The notes beneath the pieces are model-generated. The model saw only the letters and a program-made list of their open reading frames with translations, was not told the origin of the DNA and did no database searches. DNA of 64,000 bases from Anadara kagoshimensis (Eukaryota > Mollusca > Bivalvia > Arcoida > Arcidae): NCBI GenBank assembly GCA_021292105.1, contig CM037857.1:45217901-45281900 (forward strand), written 5' to 3'. This document shows positions 44,801 to 54,919 of the stretch, piece after piece. Each line of letters begins with the position of its first letter. The stretch's first letter is position 1. Made by a program: the position numbers and the translations under genes.

Positions 44801-45025
44801 GTCACCCTTCAAAGCGTTACTAGTTGGATCTTTTTAACTTCCACTTCGTGTTTTGCGTGACTTGCGTATGTTGTCGCCATGTTTGTTTACCGTTCTAGAC
44901 GTCCACTTCCCTTTTACCGCTAAATGTCGGGTGCGTTCATGTACCCCGGCAGATTTCCAAACATAGTTCTATGTACTCCGGCAAGTTAACCAATCAGCAT
45001 GCGAGAAATTTCTTTGAAGGGTGAC
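44801..45025 (+). mobile_element. MITE, 225 bp
   Basis: Terminal inverted repeats GTCACCCTTCAAAG (44801) and CTTTGAAGGGTGAC (to 45025). It always occurs next to the hairpin: the inverted copy is at 24005-24293. Confidence 0.75.
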
Positions 45026-45034
45026 AATAGTATA

Positions 45035-45215
45035 TGTCTGACAATACAAAAGTATTTCCTATTGCATGATATCCTCGGAGATGCTTTATCCATTAGCACA
45101 GATACCAGTCTAGTGGTTTAAATAACATGCTGTCATGTGTTGATTTGCAGCACTAGACGGTAGTTTCGGAATACAATTCCTTATCAATAGTGTTGTGGCC
45201 AAAATTGCGAAACTT
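45035..45215 (-). mobile_element. Truncated retrozyme copy with decayed ribozyme
   Basis: CTGACAATACAAAAGTATTT, GATATCCTCGGAGATGC and AGTGGTTTAAATAACATG, then a ribozyme at 45149-45194 whose core reads TTGATAA. Stem II (GGAAT/ATTCC), GAAAC and GTC are kept. Confidence 0.7.
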
Positions 45216-45827
45216 GATGTCAAAGACCGCAGCACATACCTTCCTTTTCTTCTTGGCTGATTTCCTTAATTTTTTACATCAGCAAAGTACAATTATGTCT
45301 TTCATTTTTATAATAATTTGATACATTGTTACATAAGCAAAAGACGTCATGGAACTAAACACCATTCAATTGATCTCATACACTCCTGGAAACCTGGAAA
45401 TCCTTAAGTGTTAGGACATACGTCATGTTTGTACCAACTGAACACTTTCGTGTATTACATAAAAAATCTTTGCTCAAAGTTCATCTAAAAGGTGAAAACG
45501 TTCAAATGGGATTATTTTGTATTGAATAAAATTAAGATAAAAAATACTGAAATTCTTTTGTACAAATTTGCAAAATTTCTCTTAAATCCCTGCTCAATTC
45601 CCGAGACGATAAGAATTGCGTTTTGAAACTGCTTTTGGTATATGGAATTAAAGGATATTTTAAAATCTTTACAGATAATTTTGAAATATCAAAGAAATCA
45701 CAAAATAATCGCTATTACTCATATTTTAAATGTATATAATTATGTTTGACTGGTTTTGAAACTACCGGGTTTGTTCATGTCCTCCAACAGTAAATTGGAA
45801 ATTAACTCCAATTTCCGTCCAAATTCG
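45216..45827. other. Unassigned AT-rich stretch
   Basis: No recognisable feature. Confidence 0.3.
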
Positions 45828-46285
45828 ATATATCTGCTTCTCCTGCTTATGGTGTATTTCTTTCCCAATTACAACGCTATGGTAGAGCTTGTTCCCACGA
45901 CAGGGACTTTGTACAACAAAGCAGGCTGCTTGCAAATAAAATGTTGACACAGGGATATTGCAAGTCTAGGCTTATGAAGGCCCTAAAAAGTTTTATGGCT
46001 GTCATCACAGTATTGTTGATAAGTTTGATGTCTCTGTGTCCAGAATTGCCCTGGATATATTTGACGTCCAACAGTTCCATGTTCCTTTTACACAATTTTG
46101 ATAACACAAGTAGCGGGTGAAGCTAGCTAAATAGGAAGCGCTTACCCTTCCGGAACACGAGCACCCGGACCCACTTCCCTGGTGAAAGTTCACGTGTCTA
46201 ACCTAACTTGTCAGTTCCAAAGTTTTGATTTTGCTTCTGGATTGTGATTCCGACATGGATTATGGTTTGTTATTCTCAGTTGTCA
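45828..46285 (+). pseudogene. Penelope-like element: RT C-terminus plus 3' end
   Basis: Starts at the YGVFLSQL segment and ends at ...DVQQFHV. The C-terminal coding part (HHSIVDKFDVSVS-type) is followed by TTCCATGTTCCTTTTACAC, GCGGGTGAAGCTAGCTAAAT and the family 3' end. The usual TAG stop has become CAG. Frameshifts are present. Confidence 0.75.
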
Positions 46286-46394
46286 TTGTCTTCCTTCTTT
46301 AACTGTTTTATTATACATATTTAATCGAAAAGATTACAAAGTCTATAAAAAGGATAAACAGTAACTTGTAGGCTAAAATATTTACTAAATCAGA

Positions 46395-47905
46395 AAAAAA
46401 CATACTAATCCATGTCCGAGTTACAGTCCAGAAGTTAAGTAAAAACTTTTGATCTGACAAGTTAAGTTAGACATGTGAACTTCCGGAAGGGTAATCCTAT
46501 TTCGCTAGCTACAGGTGTGGAAAGAACATAGAACTATGGGACGTCAAATATATAAAGGGGAATCCTGGACACAGAGGCATCAAACATATTAACAATATTA
46601 TGATGATGGCCAAAAACTTTTTGATGGCCTTTATAAGCCTAGGCTTGCAATGTCCCCGAGTCAACATTTTTTTTGCAAGCAGCCTGTTTCGTTGTACATG
46701 TACAAAGTGCCCGTAGTGGGGAAAAAGCGCTACATACCATGACGTATTAATTGGAAAACAAATACACCATAAGCAGGTATATTGCTGCATAGAAAAGGAA
46801 ATTTGACAGCAGAAAAATTGAAGTCATCACCTTTGTCATAAAGTTTCAAATGTGACCTTTCGTGGGCGTCATAATTCAGTTACAAGTCTAAATATGAAGC
46901 AGAACTTGAGAAATGGGTTGTGTCTTTTATTTCAAACTGACATTCACAGTCTCCAAATTTAGGATTGTTAAGAGACAGAACGTCATCTATATCTGTATGT
47001 TGAGTTGAATGATTTGATTTCTTCTCTCAAGATTTGAGAAGGTTCTGCATAAATCTTGCTTCATAAATCAGCAAGCAGTGGTGCACAGATTGTACCCATT
47101 GGTATATCGATCGTTCGCTGATAAATCTATATTACCAAACACAACGAATATGTTATCTATCAAAAAGTCCAACATTTTGTTGATGGTATCTTCAGTATAT
47201 TTTTGTTTGGAATCCGTATGATGCTTGACAAAATCACCAGAATCCCTGTTCAGCACCAGATATTTGTATCTTTGCTTACCATTTTTGTAAAAGATTGGCA
47301 AGTGAATAAAGACGTTCTTTCAATTTTAGAATGAGGGATAGTGGTATATAGTGTAGAAAAATCAAATGTTTTTTATACTCTTTACATGAGATAAAGTATT
47401 AGAAGCAAGATGTTCAAGTAATTCTTTAGAATTTTTGAGAATCCACATTTTGTTGATTCCAGATGTAGAATATACTTTTTCTGAATAAGACTGAAGACCA
47501 TCTTTGACGATTGTCAAAATTTGTGTAGTAGTACATTTAGACGAGCCTGCTATATATTAATCCTTTTATGAATTTTTATGGGGTTTAGGAATCCAATACA
47601 AGTAAGGAAGATCTTGATCTTCCTCTTTAAGATTGAAATCGAAAGACTCTATGGTTGGAAAGAACTTCATCTTTGGAGAAATTAGTTCTAGTATATGTAG
47701 AGTTATTTGATATACTATCTAAACCAAGCTCTTTAATAAGACATTCAAGGTAGAATCTCTTACAAACGAGAATAATGTTGTTGGAAGCCTAATTAGCTGG
47801 AGCAACAACATATTTATTGTGCATGTCTGATAGAATTGCCTTAATTTCTGATAACTCTGAACATGAGACAAACAAATGAAAGTAGAAAAAGGTTCATAAT
47901 ATATA
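46395..47905 (-). pseudogene. Penelope-like element, longest RT copy
   Basis: Minus strand, from about 47900: CKRFYLECLIKELGLDS-like segment, a PKLHKNPYK-type block near 47575, STSGINKMWILKNSKELLEH near 47450, the RT1-like LYTTIPHSKLKERL near 47320, YKYLVLNRDSGDFVKHHTDS, EFLIDNIFVV-type segment, then PMGT(N) region with frameshifts near 47110, YIDDVLSL near 46980, the C-terminal segments, and the 3' untranslated region to 46395. The PKLHK...LYTTIP order is that of Penelope-like RTs. The N-terminus is truncated, so a GIY-YIG domain at that end cannot be excluded. Many frameshifts. Confidence 0.75.
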
Positions 47906-48149
47906 ATATATCGATACAGTTGAATTCCTGATGTATATCACCCTAGGTACTGAATTAGCGTCTGGGGGAGGATTGTCGAGTACCACGTGCAAACAATCTG
48001 TCCCGATGATGTCATACAACTATCCACCACTTAGACATTGACTGATTTTTATCTGCTTGCTAGATTCATGTAATATAACACAATACAAATTTGCCTTGGT
48101 TGATTAAATGAGGTTATACGTCACGGTTAAGAATAATTCACTTACATGG

Positions 48150-48345
48150 ATGCATCACCAGCTATAGGTGAAGTGACATTTTGACCTTTGAAGTACAGCG
48201 CAATGAACATGGAGGGTTCTGATACGTGACACGCGGCATCGGGTTTAAGGTCTCGGTGACTTTCATTTCTAAATATCAGTGTTTTGCGAAAGAACAGTCA
48301 CTGCCTATTGTCAATTTTTGGTCAGACCCGGTCGGGGTTCGAGAC
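48150..48345 (-). mobile_element. tRNA-derived SINE, 5'-truncated
   Basis: Minus strand: GGTCTCGAACCCCGACC (B box edge), AGTGACTGTTCTTTCGCAAA, ATGAAAGTCACCGAGACC, CTTCACCTATAGCTGGTGAT. The A-box part is missing. Confidence 0.7.
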
Positions 48346-48640
48346 CCTAATTTTACCTAGAAATAACACGATGTATACAAAAAAAATTGTCTAATAAAAA
48401 AGTATTATTCATCATGCGAGACACAGAATTCTTATCAGAGAAGTACTGCGGTATGCAAAAAAAAAAATAAATAAATAAAAAATTTTTTCGGATTTAATAC
48501 CGGTTAAATTATTGAACAAGGCAAATGATAAAACATTGATTGACAGGTCCAATGAAATCAATGATAATTCTTACACAAAAGTAATTATTAGTAAACCGCT
48601 TTTAATTTTTGCAACGTGCCACGGTCGTTTCAAGGGGTTG
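48346..48640. other. Unassigned stretch with an AAAT run
   Basis: (AAAT)n near 48460-48480. Nothing else. Confidence 0.3.
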
Positions 48641-48945
48641 AAAAATTATCCAAAGTACAAAATTATATTTCATCAAATTTAGCTAAGGAAATACTTTGCA
48701 CGATGGTGTATGCCTTGGTTAATTTTAAGTAGCAACAAATTTAGACAATAGTACATTTCTGACAAAACAAAAGTATTGCGTACTGAGTTCACGATATCCT
48801 CGGAAATGCCTAGTCCGCTAGAAGAAATTACAGCACAGTGGATTAAATTACATATTATACCAGTGTTAATTTTACAGAAAAAGCCTGCCGTTTCAGAATA
48901 AATCCCTCATTACTGGTGCTTGAACAAAATTGTGAAACCAAAATC
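48640..48945 (-). mobile_element. Retrozyme copy with decayed ribozyme
   Basis: TTGAAAAATTATCCAAAG, CATCAAATTTAGCTAAGGAA, CACGATATCCTCGGAAATGC, ATTATACCAGTGTTAATTTT, then ribozyme remnants at 48878-48924 (TGAAACGGCAGGC). Nearly one full unit. Confidence 0.65.
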
Positions 48946-49373
48946 TCTCAAGGGGTAATTATATTAGATTTATAAAAAATAAATTGCTTTTAAAAGAACA
49001 GGTTAAAAACATTTTTCTTGCCACTTTTGTTAAATTAATTAAAAACATAAGACATGTAGCGAAAATGTTTAATATATCACTTCCGTTTTTTTAATGCGCA
49101 TACTTCTCTTTTCTTCTTGACCGATTTTTTCTTTTTTTTACATTTGCAAAGTACAAAAGTCTCTTACATTTTTATAACAATTTGTTGTATAACTTAATTA
49201 TACTCATGAAATTATACACCGGTCAATGGATCCCACAGTCTCTAGGAAACCAGAGGTCCTTAAATGATGTTCCTCTGGACATCAATTTCAGTGTCTGTCA
49301 AAATACTTGTGCTTTCTTATCAGTAGTTATAAAATGACTCTGACTATTCTATTTTAACGTTTATGATATTAAT

Positions 49374-49508
49374 ATATAAAAATATGTCCAAAAAGTAAAA
49401 ACTAATGAAAAATAGGAAAGTTATCAACTTTTATGTAATACACGTGTAATTCATAAAAATATGTCCAGCAAGTAAAACTAATGAAAAATAGAAAAGTTAT
49501 CAAAACGG
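49374..49508 (+). repeat. About 80-bp direct repeat, 2 copies
   Basis: ATAAAAATATGTCCAAAAAG...GAAAGTTATCAA recurs about 80 bp later with a few changes. Confidence 0.8.
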
Positions 49509-49977
49509 AATGATTATCATGGACTTAGCAAAAAGGCAGTACACTACTATGTGATTTTCATAAATCATTGTTTTATTGTCATATCTTTCCAAAAAATAGG
49601 TTAAGAAAAAAAATAATGCAGGGAATTCTGTTCTCCACAGAGGAAAACATCCTCAAATCTAAAATTCAGTTTAACGCTAATAAATTGAATGGATTGTTCA
49701 GCATTAACATATACATGTATATTTAAAGCTAGATAATACGTACTTGAAAAAAAAATTACGAGACTTGTTTATTTTATAACGTTACACTAATCACCCGTGA
49801 TTGTTTTATTTTTTCAAGCATGAATTGCATGCAAAACAATTTTGCTTGTCAGATATGTGACCTGGTGTACCAGTAGTTCTAAACACATTTCCATGATATT
49901 TGAAAATGGTTCAACATAATACTAACAATGTTGTGGAAGACATTGTTGTAGGGCAAATAGAAAAAAACTATGTTACC
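49509..49977. other. Unassigned AT-rich stretch
   Basis: No recognisable feature. Confidence 0.3.
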
Positions 49978-50158
49978 TATTTTGATTACACACGTGGCTG
50001 GTGTAGCTAGCTTAACAGGAGGAGCTTACCCTTCCGGAGCACCCGGCCTCACTTTCCTGATGGAAGTTCACGTGTCTAACCTTACTTGTCAGTTCCAAAG
50101 ATTTTACTTTGCTTCTGGATTGTGATTCGGACATGAATTGGTATGTTTGTTTTTGATT
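49978..50158 (+). mobile_element. 3'-end copy of the Penelope-like element
   Basis: TTTTGATTACACACGTGGCT, GGAGGAGCTTACCCTTCCGG, CTTCTGGATTGTGATTCGGA, GGTATGTTTGTTTTTGATTA. Confidence 0.85.
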
Positions 50159-50378
50159 AACGCTGATGAAGCAATTTTTTACATAGGTGGCAGTGATTGC
50201 TGTAGAAGGATATATTTTATCCATGGACATCATTATGATTGACATAAAGTTAAGTTCGTTAAACCCTGATGATTTTGCACCCGGACTTATGGCTTGGACT
50301 GGTGTCAGTTTTTATGGCAAAGCATCGCCGAGAATCATGGAATAAATGTGTAAAAGTAAATTCCGACTATTATCTAAA

Positions 50379-50476
50379 CAGGAGGTGCTTATCCTTCCGG
50401 AGCACCCGGCCTCACTTCCCTGGTGGAAGTCCACGTGTTATTACTTTGCTTCTTGATTGTGAAATATACAAGTACT
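50379..50476 (+). mobile_element. Short 3'-end copy of the Penelope-like element
   Basis: AAACAGGAGGTGCTTATCCT, CGGAGCACCCGGCCTCACTT, GGTGGAAGTCCACGTG, TTTGCTTCTTGATTGTGA. Truncated at both ends. Confidence 0.75.
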
Positions 50477-50479
50477 GAA

Positions 50480-51405
50480 TTTATATGTGGGGGGTATGTG
50501 TGTTTTTCTTATTTGGAATGATTGGTGGAATGATTTGAATATTCAGGTCCTGCAATCATCTCGACCCCTGGGGCATGTTAAAACTCTCTATTAAAACTGG
50601 AACAACATAAAGTTCTGCATAGGTACTTTAACCACACTATTAGCTATTGAATAGCATTTTTTAAAACGTTATTTAAAGTATTGTTCTCGTGTATTTTTGG
50701 TTGATCTGGTTGTTTTCAGATATAACTTTATTTTAATTTAGAGTTTCTATTCTTAGGTTAGTTGTTCAAAACCTGATTATTTAATTATATTTTCAAACAT
50801 ATTGTGAACTCATTGTTGAAATATTAAAGATTCCATCAAACTAAAAAAAATTGTAATAAAACTATTGATTCAATAATGATATTTTGATTTTATTTATGTT
50901 TTTAATTTTTGCTAATCATTGATTAAACTATTTAAACTTTGAACAACTGAGTCCTGCTGTATTTTATCTCTCGGATCAACTCAAAACATGTGCTCAGCAG
51001 TAGCATTGGGAGGTCATGCTGATTACTTTGTTGCCGTAACAAACTGAATGAGACTGGTTTGGCAGTAGGATGTGTGGTATTTAGTTGTGCAAACAGCATG
51101 CATTAATCATTGAATAGTATTTATATTTTACATTTTGTAAAAGTCACACATTCTTGACTGGGACTTATATTTCATTTTGGTCACATTATTTAGTGGTTTA
51201 ATTTATGAATACATGTACATGTATAGCAAGTCACTAATGATAAATCAGTGTCATTATTTATTTGGTGACAATACGATCTAAATAAATATATGTGAGGTGA
51301 TTAGTTGTGCATTAAAGTGTAATCTAAGCAGTAAAAAGCTCTATCATGTTTATAAAAAAGGGTTTTCCTTAAAATGAATTTCGCCGATTCTTCAAAAATA
51401 AAAGA
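50480..51405. other. Unassigned AT-rich stretch
   Basis: No recognisable feature. Confidence 0.3.
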
Positions 51406-51410
51406 ACTAC

Positions 51411-51588
51411 AGTCCAACCTGTCTTAAAGTTCGACTTTATATAAAGGTCACCTGCTTATAAAGACCAGTAGAATTGTATCGCAATTGTTCTTTATTTATA
51501 TTATTGGAACAAGTATATAAAGACCACCTGCAAATAAAGACCACTTTTACTGGTTCCCTTGGATGGCCTTTATAGACATGTTTGACTG
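51411..51588 (+). mobile_element. TA-flanked MITE, about 178 bp
   Basis: Inverted ends CAGTCCAACCTGTCT and AGACATGTTTGACTG, flanked by TA. The body repeats ATAAAGACCACCTG-type motifs. Typical Tc1/mariner-derived MITE layout. Confidence 0.75.
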
Positions 51589-51717
51589 TACCTGTAATAA
51601 CTAAGATTTAGGGGAACACATTTTGTTTTGTACACCTGAATAGAACTCTTGAATTTTTTCCCCATGAATCTGGACTACCAATTTTAGTTTGCTCTATGCT
51701 CTCCTTACTTATTCCTG

Positions 51718-52065
51718 ACCACTGCGGTAGCTCAGTTGGTAGGGTGCACGCTCCGTAAGTGGGGGGTCGTGGGTTTGATCCCCGGCCGGGTGTGACCCTA
51801 GACTTGAAAGTGGGTAGTGACTGTTTTTTCGCCAAGCACAGCTCGGCATTACAGAATGAAAGTCACGGTTCGTTCGGATGGGAACTTAAAATAAACGAGG
51901 TCCCGTGTCTCGGTGGGCTTGGCACGCTAAAGATCCCTGCTGTATAATGCCATCAGCGAAACGCACAGGCAAAAGTTCTGCACCTTCGCCTATAGCTGGC
52001 GTCGTCTCGATATAAGTGAAATATTCTTGACTGGGACGATAAACACCACTACTCAACTCTTTACT
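51718..52065 (+). mobile_element. tRNA-derived SINE, near full length
   Basis: A box TAGCTCAGTTGG and B-box-like GGTTTGATCCC in a tRNA-like head, then the body (AGTGGGTAGTGACTG, ATGAAAGTCACGGTTCG, ACCTTCGCCTATAGCTGGCG) and the tail TATAAGTGAAATATTCTTGA. Short open frames on both strands fall in it and are not genes. Confidence 0.9.
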
Positions 52066-52324
52066 TATTCCATCACAATGTTTATTTATCAATCACGATG
52101 TTTATTTATCACATTACAAGTGTGATACTCAAAAATTGGAATTTGCCTAACATGAATAAGTTGCAAATTTTAACAGGTACAAAAGAAAAGTTTACATCGT
52201 GTATTTTTTGGCGAGGAGACCATGTACGATCATTAGGGTTTTGATATATATATATTTTAAATATAAGCAGTTTTGTATTATATTATTTTCAGCAGTTTTG
52301 ATTACACTTTAAATCAATTTATTA
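52066..52324. other. Unassigned AT-rich stretch
   Basis: TATATATA run near 52243. Nothing else. Confidence 0.3.
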
Positions 52325-52430
52325 GTACTGGTACTTGTCTGGAGTGGGCAAGGTCACAGGTTTGATCCCGGGCAGGTTGAGACCTAAGTGACAAAGCATT
52401 TTGTATGTGCTTTGGTGATAAAACAATATT
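52325..52430 (+). mobile_element. SINE fragment
   Basis: GGTTTGATCCCGGGCAGGTT (B box), then TGCTTTGGTGATAAAACAAT. The A-box half is diverged. Confidence 0.45.
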
Positions 52431-52894
52431 TCATTCCCTTTTCTGAATTTATGAGTTGTGATATTTGACAATTTGAAATATTAAAGCAAAGAATACAAAT
52501 TAAGAACAAATACCATATTTTTATTTTACATTGAGGTTTTCCTACCAAGCGATAAACTAAGTTACAATTTTTTACAATGTATAAAAATGGTTTTCATCAG
52601 TATTGAAAAAAAAAACCATTTAATCAATGCCGTCAGTGTGTAATAATACACATTTTAAAGACATGCACACAGTAACTTTGAATTCAAATTCAGTCTATTG
52701 TAAATAATAAATTCAAAGCTGTTCTAGACACTAAAGGTATTTGAAAATCAAAGCATTTGTTTCATATCTAAAACGATTCTTAATATTTAAAGTGAGCAGT
52801 CATAATTATACTTTAATATCATCATTTTCAGTTAATGTAATACTATGGTGTAAAGTCCAGAAAAGTGTCTCTCAAACCATATAAATCATGGTTA
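52431..52894. other. Unassigned AT-rich stretch
   Basis: No recognisable feature. Confidence 0.3.
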
Positions 52895-53073
52895 ATATTA
52901 AAAATCCTTAGCTTAATTTGGTAAAATACATTTTGGTCCTTTGGGTAGCTTTTCAACATCTTCAAAATAATTTTGGTTTCATAATTTTGGTCCAAGCACT
53001 ACTGATGAGGAATTAGATTCCGAAACGGCCGTCTAGTGCTGTAAAATTAAAACTGGTATAATATGTAATATAA
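52895..53073 (+). mobile_element. Hammerhead retrozyme, truncated but with an intact ribozyme
   Basis: CTTAGCTTAATTTGGTAAAA, GGTCCTTTGGGTAGCTTTTC, ATAATTTTGGTCCAAGC, ribozyme, then TATAATATGTAATATAAC. Very similar to the matching part of 42540-42890. Confidence 0.75.
52995..53040 (+). ncRNA. Intact type I hammerhead ribozyme
   Basis: A self-cleaving RNA motif. Stem I is AGCACTA (52995-53001) with TAGTGCT (53034-53040), 7 perfect pairs. Core CTGATGA is 53002-53008. Stem II is GGAAT/ATTCC (5 pairs) with loop TAG. GAAA is 53022-53025. Stem III is the minimal A-T, C-G pair closing a GGCC loop. GTC ends at 53033, so cleavage would fall between 53033 and 53034. Every conserved position of the catalytic core is present. 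The tiny stem III is typical of retrozyme and Penelope-linked type I hammerheads, which tend to cleave better as dimers. Activity is predicted, not shown. Confidence 0.88.
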
Positions 53074-53379
53074 CGAGTTTTCACTTTTTCACTATTCTGA
53101 ATAAATAGCTTATCCTTTCACTGATTTGATATATGTGCCGTAATTATAATCCAAATTTCATCATACAAGACGTACAGATCAATTAATAAAATATTTTTTT
53201 AATGTATTGCAAGTTTAAATCCATTAAACTATTACCAACAGAAAATGAAATACAGGTACAACCCTAATGTTGATATTTATTACACTTTTTTAGTGTTTTG
53301 GCGGTTTGAATCTTCATTATCAGTACTGATACGTGCACAAGAAGGGTCAGATCACCAAAACTTTTATCGTGGACAACAG

Positions 53380-54525
53380 TAGCAGATTTATCAGTGTTGA
53401 ATAAAAAAAATCATTATTACTGGTATGTATTGTAAGTGTCTTTGGTCCTGTTGCTGGAGGCAGAGAGGGTGAAGGAACATGTGGTTTCAAAGTATGATGG
53501 GTAGAATTGGCTTCCAGTTGCATACGGAAGTTGAAAGTAGTTTGCAGGAGCAGGTTGTAGTGAATTCTGCAAATTCCAGATTGGTGGCATTGACTGGAAG
53601 TAAGGATTATATCCATATAATTGAGGACTGTAAACTTGTGAATTAGAATTACCGGTACACATGTAGCTTTCAAGTGTTTGTCGTTTGGGTTTTATTTCTT
53701 TAGCATCTACTTCCTTGCTTAACCATTTTTTGAATTGTGTCCTCATCAGAATTACAGCTATCGGAATCACCTGAATCCGTTTTATATCCTGTCGACGCAT
53801 CAGATCGAGCTTCTCTTATCTTGCTTTGAAATAAAGATTTGCCATGTTTTGTTTCAGGTGGTATTGACTATTGAATTGCTGTAGACTGTTTTAAGAGCAA
53901 TTAAGTCTTTCATCAAAACATTAGGTTTCGTGTATTCAATAGGGTCTGTTTTTTAGTCTATTTTCATCACATGGACAAACCATTTGCTTTGTTTCAATTC
54001 AAAAGCTTGAATTTGATCTTTTAAACTTTCAATTTATTTTTTTAACACGTTTATTTTGTTTTGGGGCCTTTCTTTTCCAGAGAGTACTCCTTATGGAGCT
54101 CATTGCGTCCATATTTGACGTAACTACTCGTATTACATTTTTTGTTTTCGCAGTATATGTTGCCTTTGCTGTTGTCTGACTTATGCCCTTGGATATGACA
54201 GTTTGAACAGCGGTGGGTCAGTTTTCCCTGAGCTGGTGGTTGAGGGATTTCAATACCCAGCATTCTCAATTCATTTTCTATTTTCAATAGTTCAGTAGTT
54301 TTTTCATCTGTTCTTTTTAAAATACTGATATCAATTTTTTTGCCTAGCTGATGTGCTATTACGGTCTTTCTCGAAGTCAGCTATTTTAACATCTTTATTT
54401 ATTAAGTCCATTTCTTTTAAACTTAACAGTGCATTTTCGATCTGATTTGTCTCCAAGAATTAAATGAACATTTAGGCCATAAAACATTTCTGTCAAGTAT
54501 TCCCTAATGTTAGGCATCTCAACGC
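53380..54525 (-). pseudogene. Unknown protein with Cys/His cluster, broken
   Basis: Minus-strand pieces in order: MPNIREYLTEMFYGLNVHL (54515), ENALLSLKEMDLINKDVKIA, MKIENELRMLGIEIP (54287), then a zinc-binding-like cluster CSNCHIQGHKSDNS...YCENKKC with further His and Glu residues to 54051. After several stops come a serine/aspartate-rich stretch (TDSGDSDSCNSDEDTIQK) and a Tyr/Pro/Gln-rich tail (53800-53417). Frames change at least three times. I cannot name the family. It lies head to head with a Tc1/IS630-like transposase relic and may be an accessory gene of the same transposon or an old host retrocopy. Confidence 0.5.
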
Positions 54526-54919
54526 TTTAACGTTTGAAAAACATTTTCCCGGAAAATAGTTGTGTTTATTCGTTTCTTCATCCAAGTTCAAAAAATTAGG
54601 AAAGAATAAAGAAAACCCTTAAATAAGCTTTGGTAGTCTCCGACACTAATCCTATAATTACATTTTCTCATTGCAAATAACTGGGTACAGAAAATACTCA
54701 AAATGTCAGTGGATGGGCCTAGGTGTGGTAGTATCGAATAATGTCAACACCTTACACGCCTCAAGAGAGAGTGTGAACTTAAACATGTACTGTTATAATG
54801 ATTATCTTCTCTAATTAATATTGAAAGAATAATAAACAGCATTACTGGACTGAATACACATAAAATGAGTAACAAAAATTAGTTTGGGAGAGTTCATCAT
54901 ATAAAAAAAACTTAAAGCA
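54526..54919. other. Intergenic stretch between two diverging pseudogenes
   Basis: AT-rich. Contains a fragment similar to the inner part of the 56306 SINE (54710-54780: GTATCGAATAATGTCAACAC, TTACACGCCTCAAG). Confidence 0.4.

Noticed and set aside
50269..50290. Additional hammerhead core (CCTGATGATTTTG)
   Set aside because: No GAAA, GTC or complementary stems follow.
51718..51790. Functional tRNA gene
   Set aside because: The tRNA-like head is fused to the SINE body and is mispaired; it is a SINE promoter.
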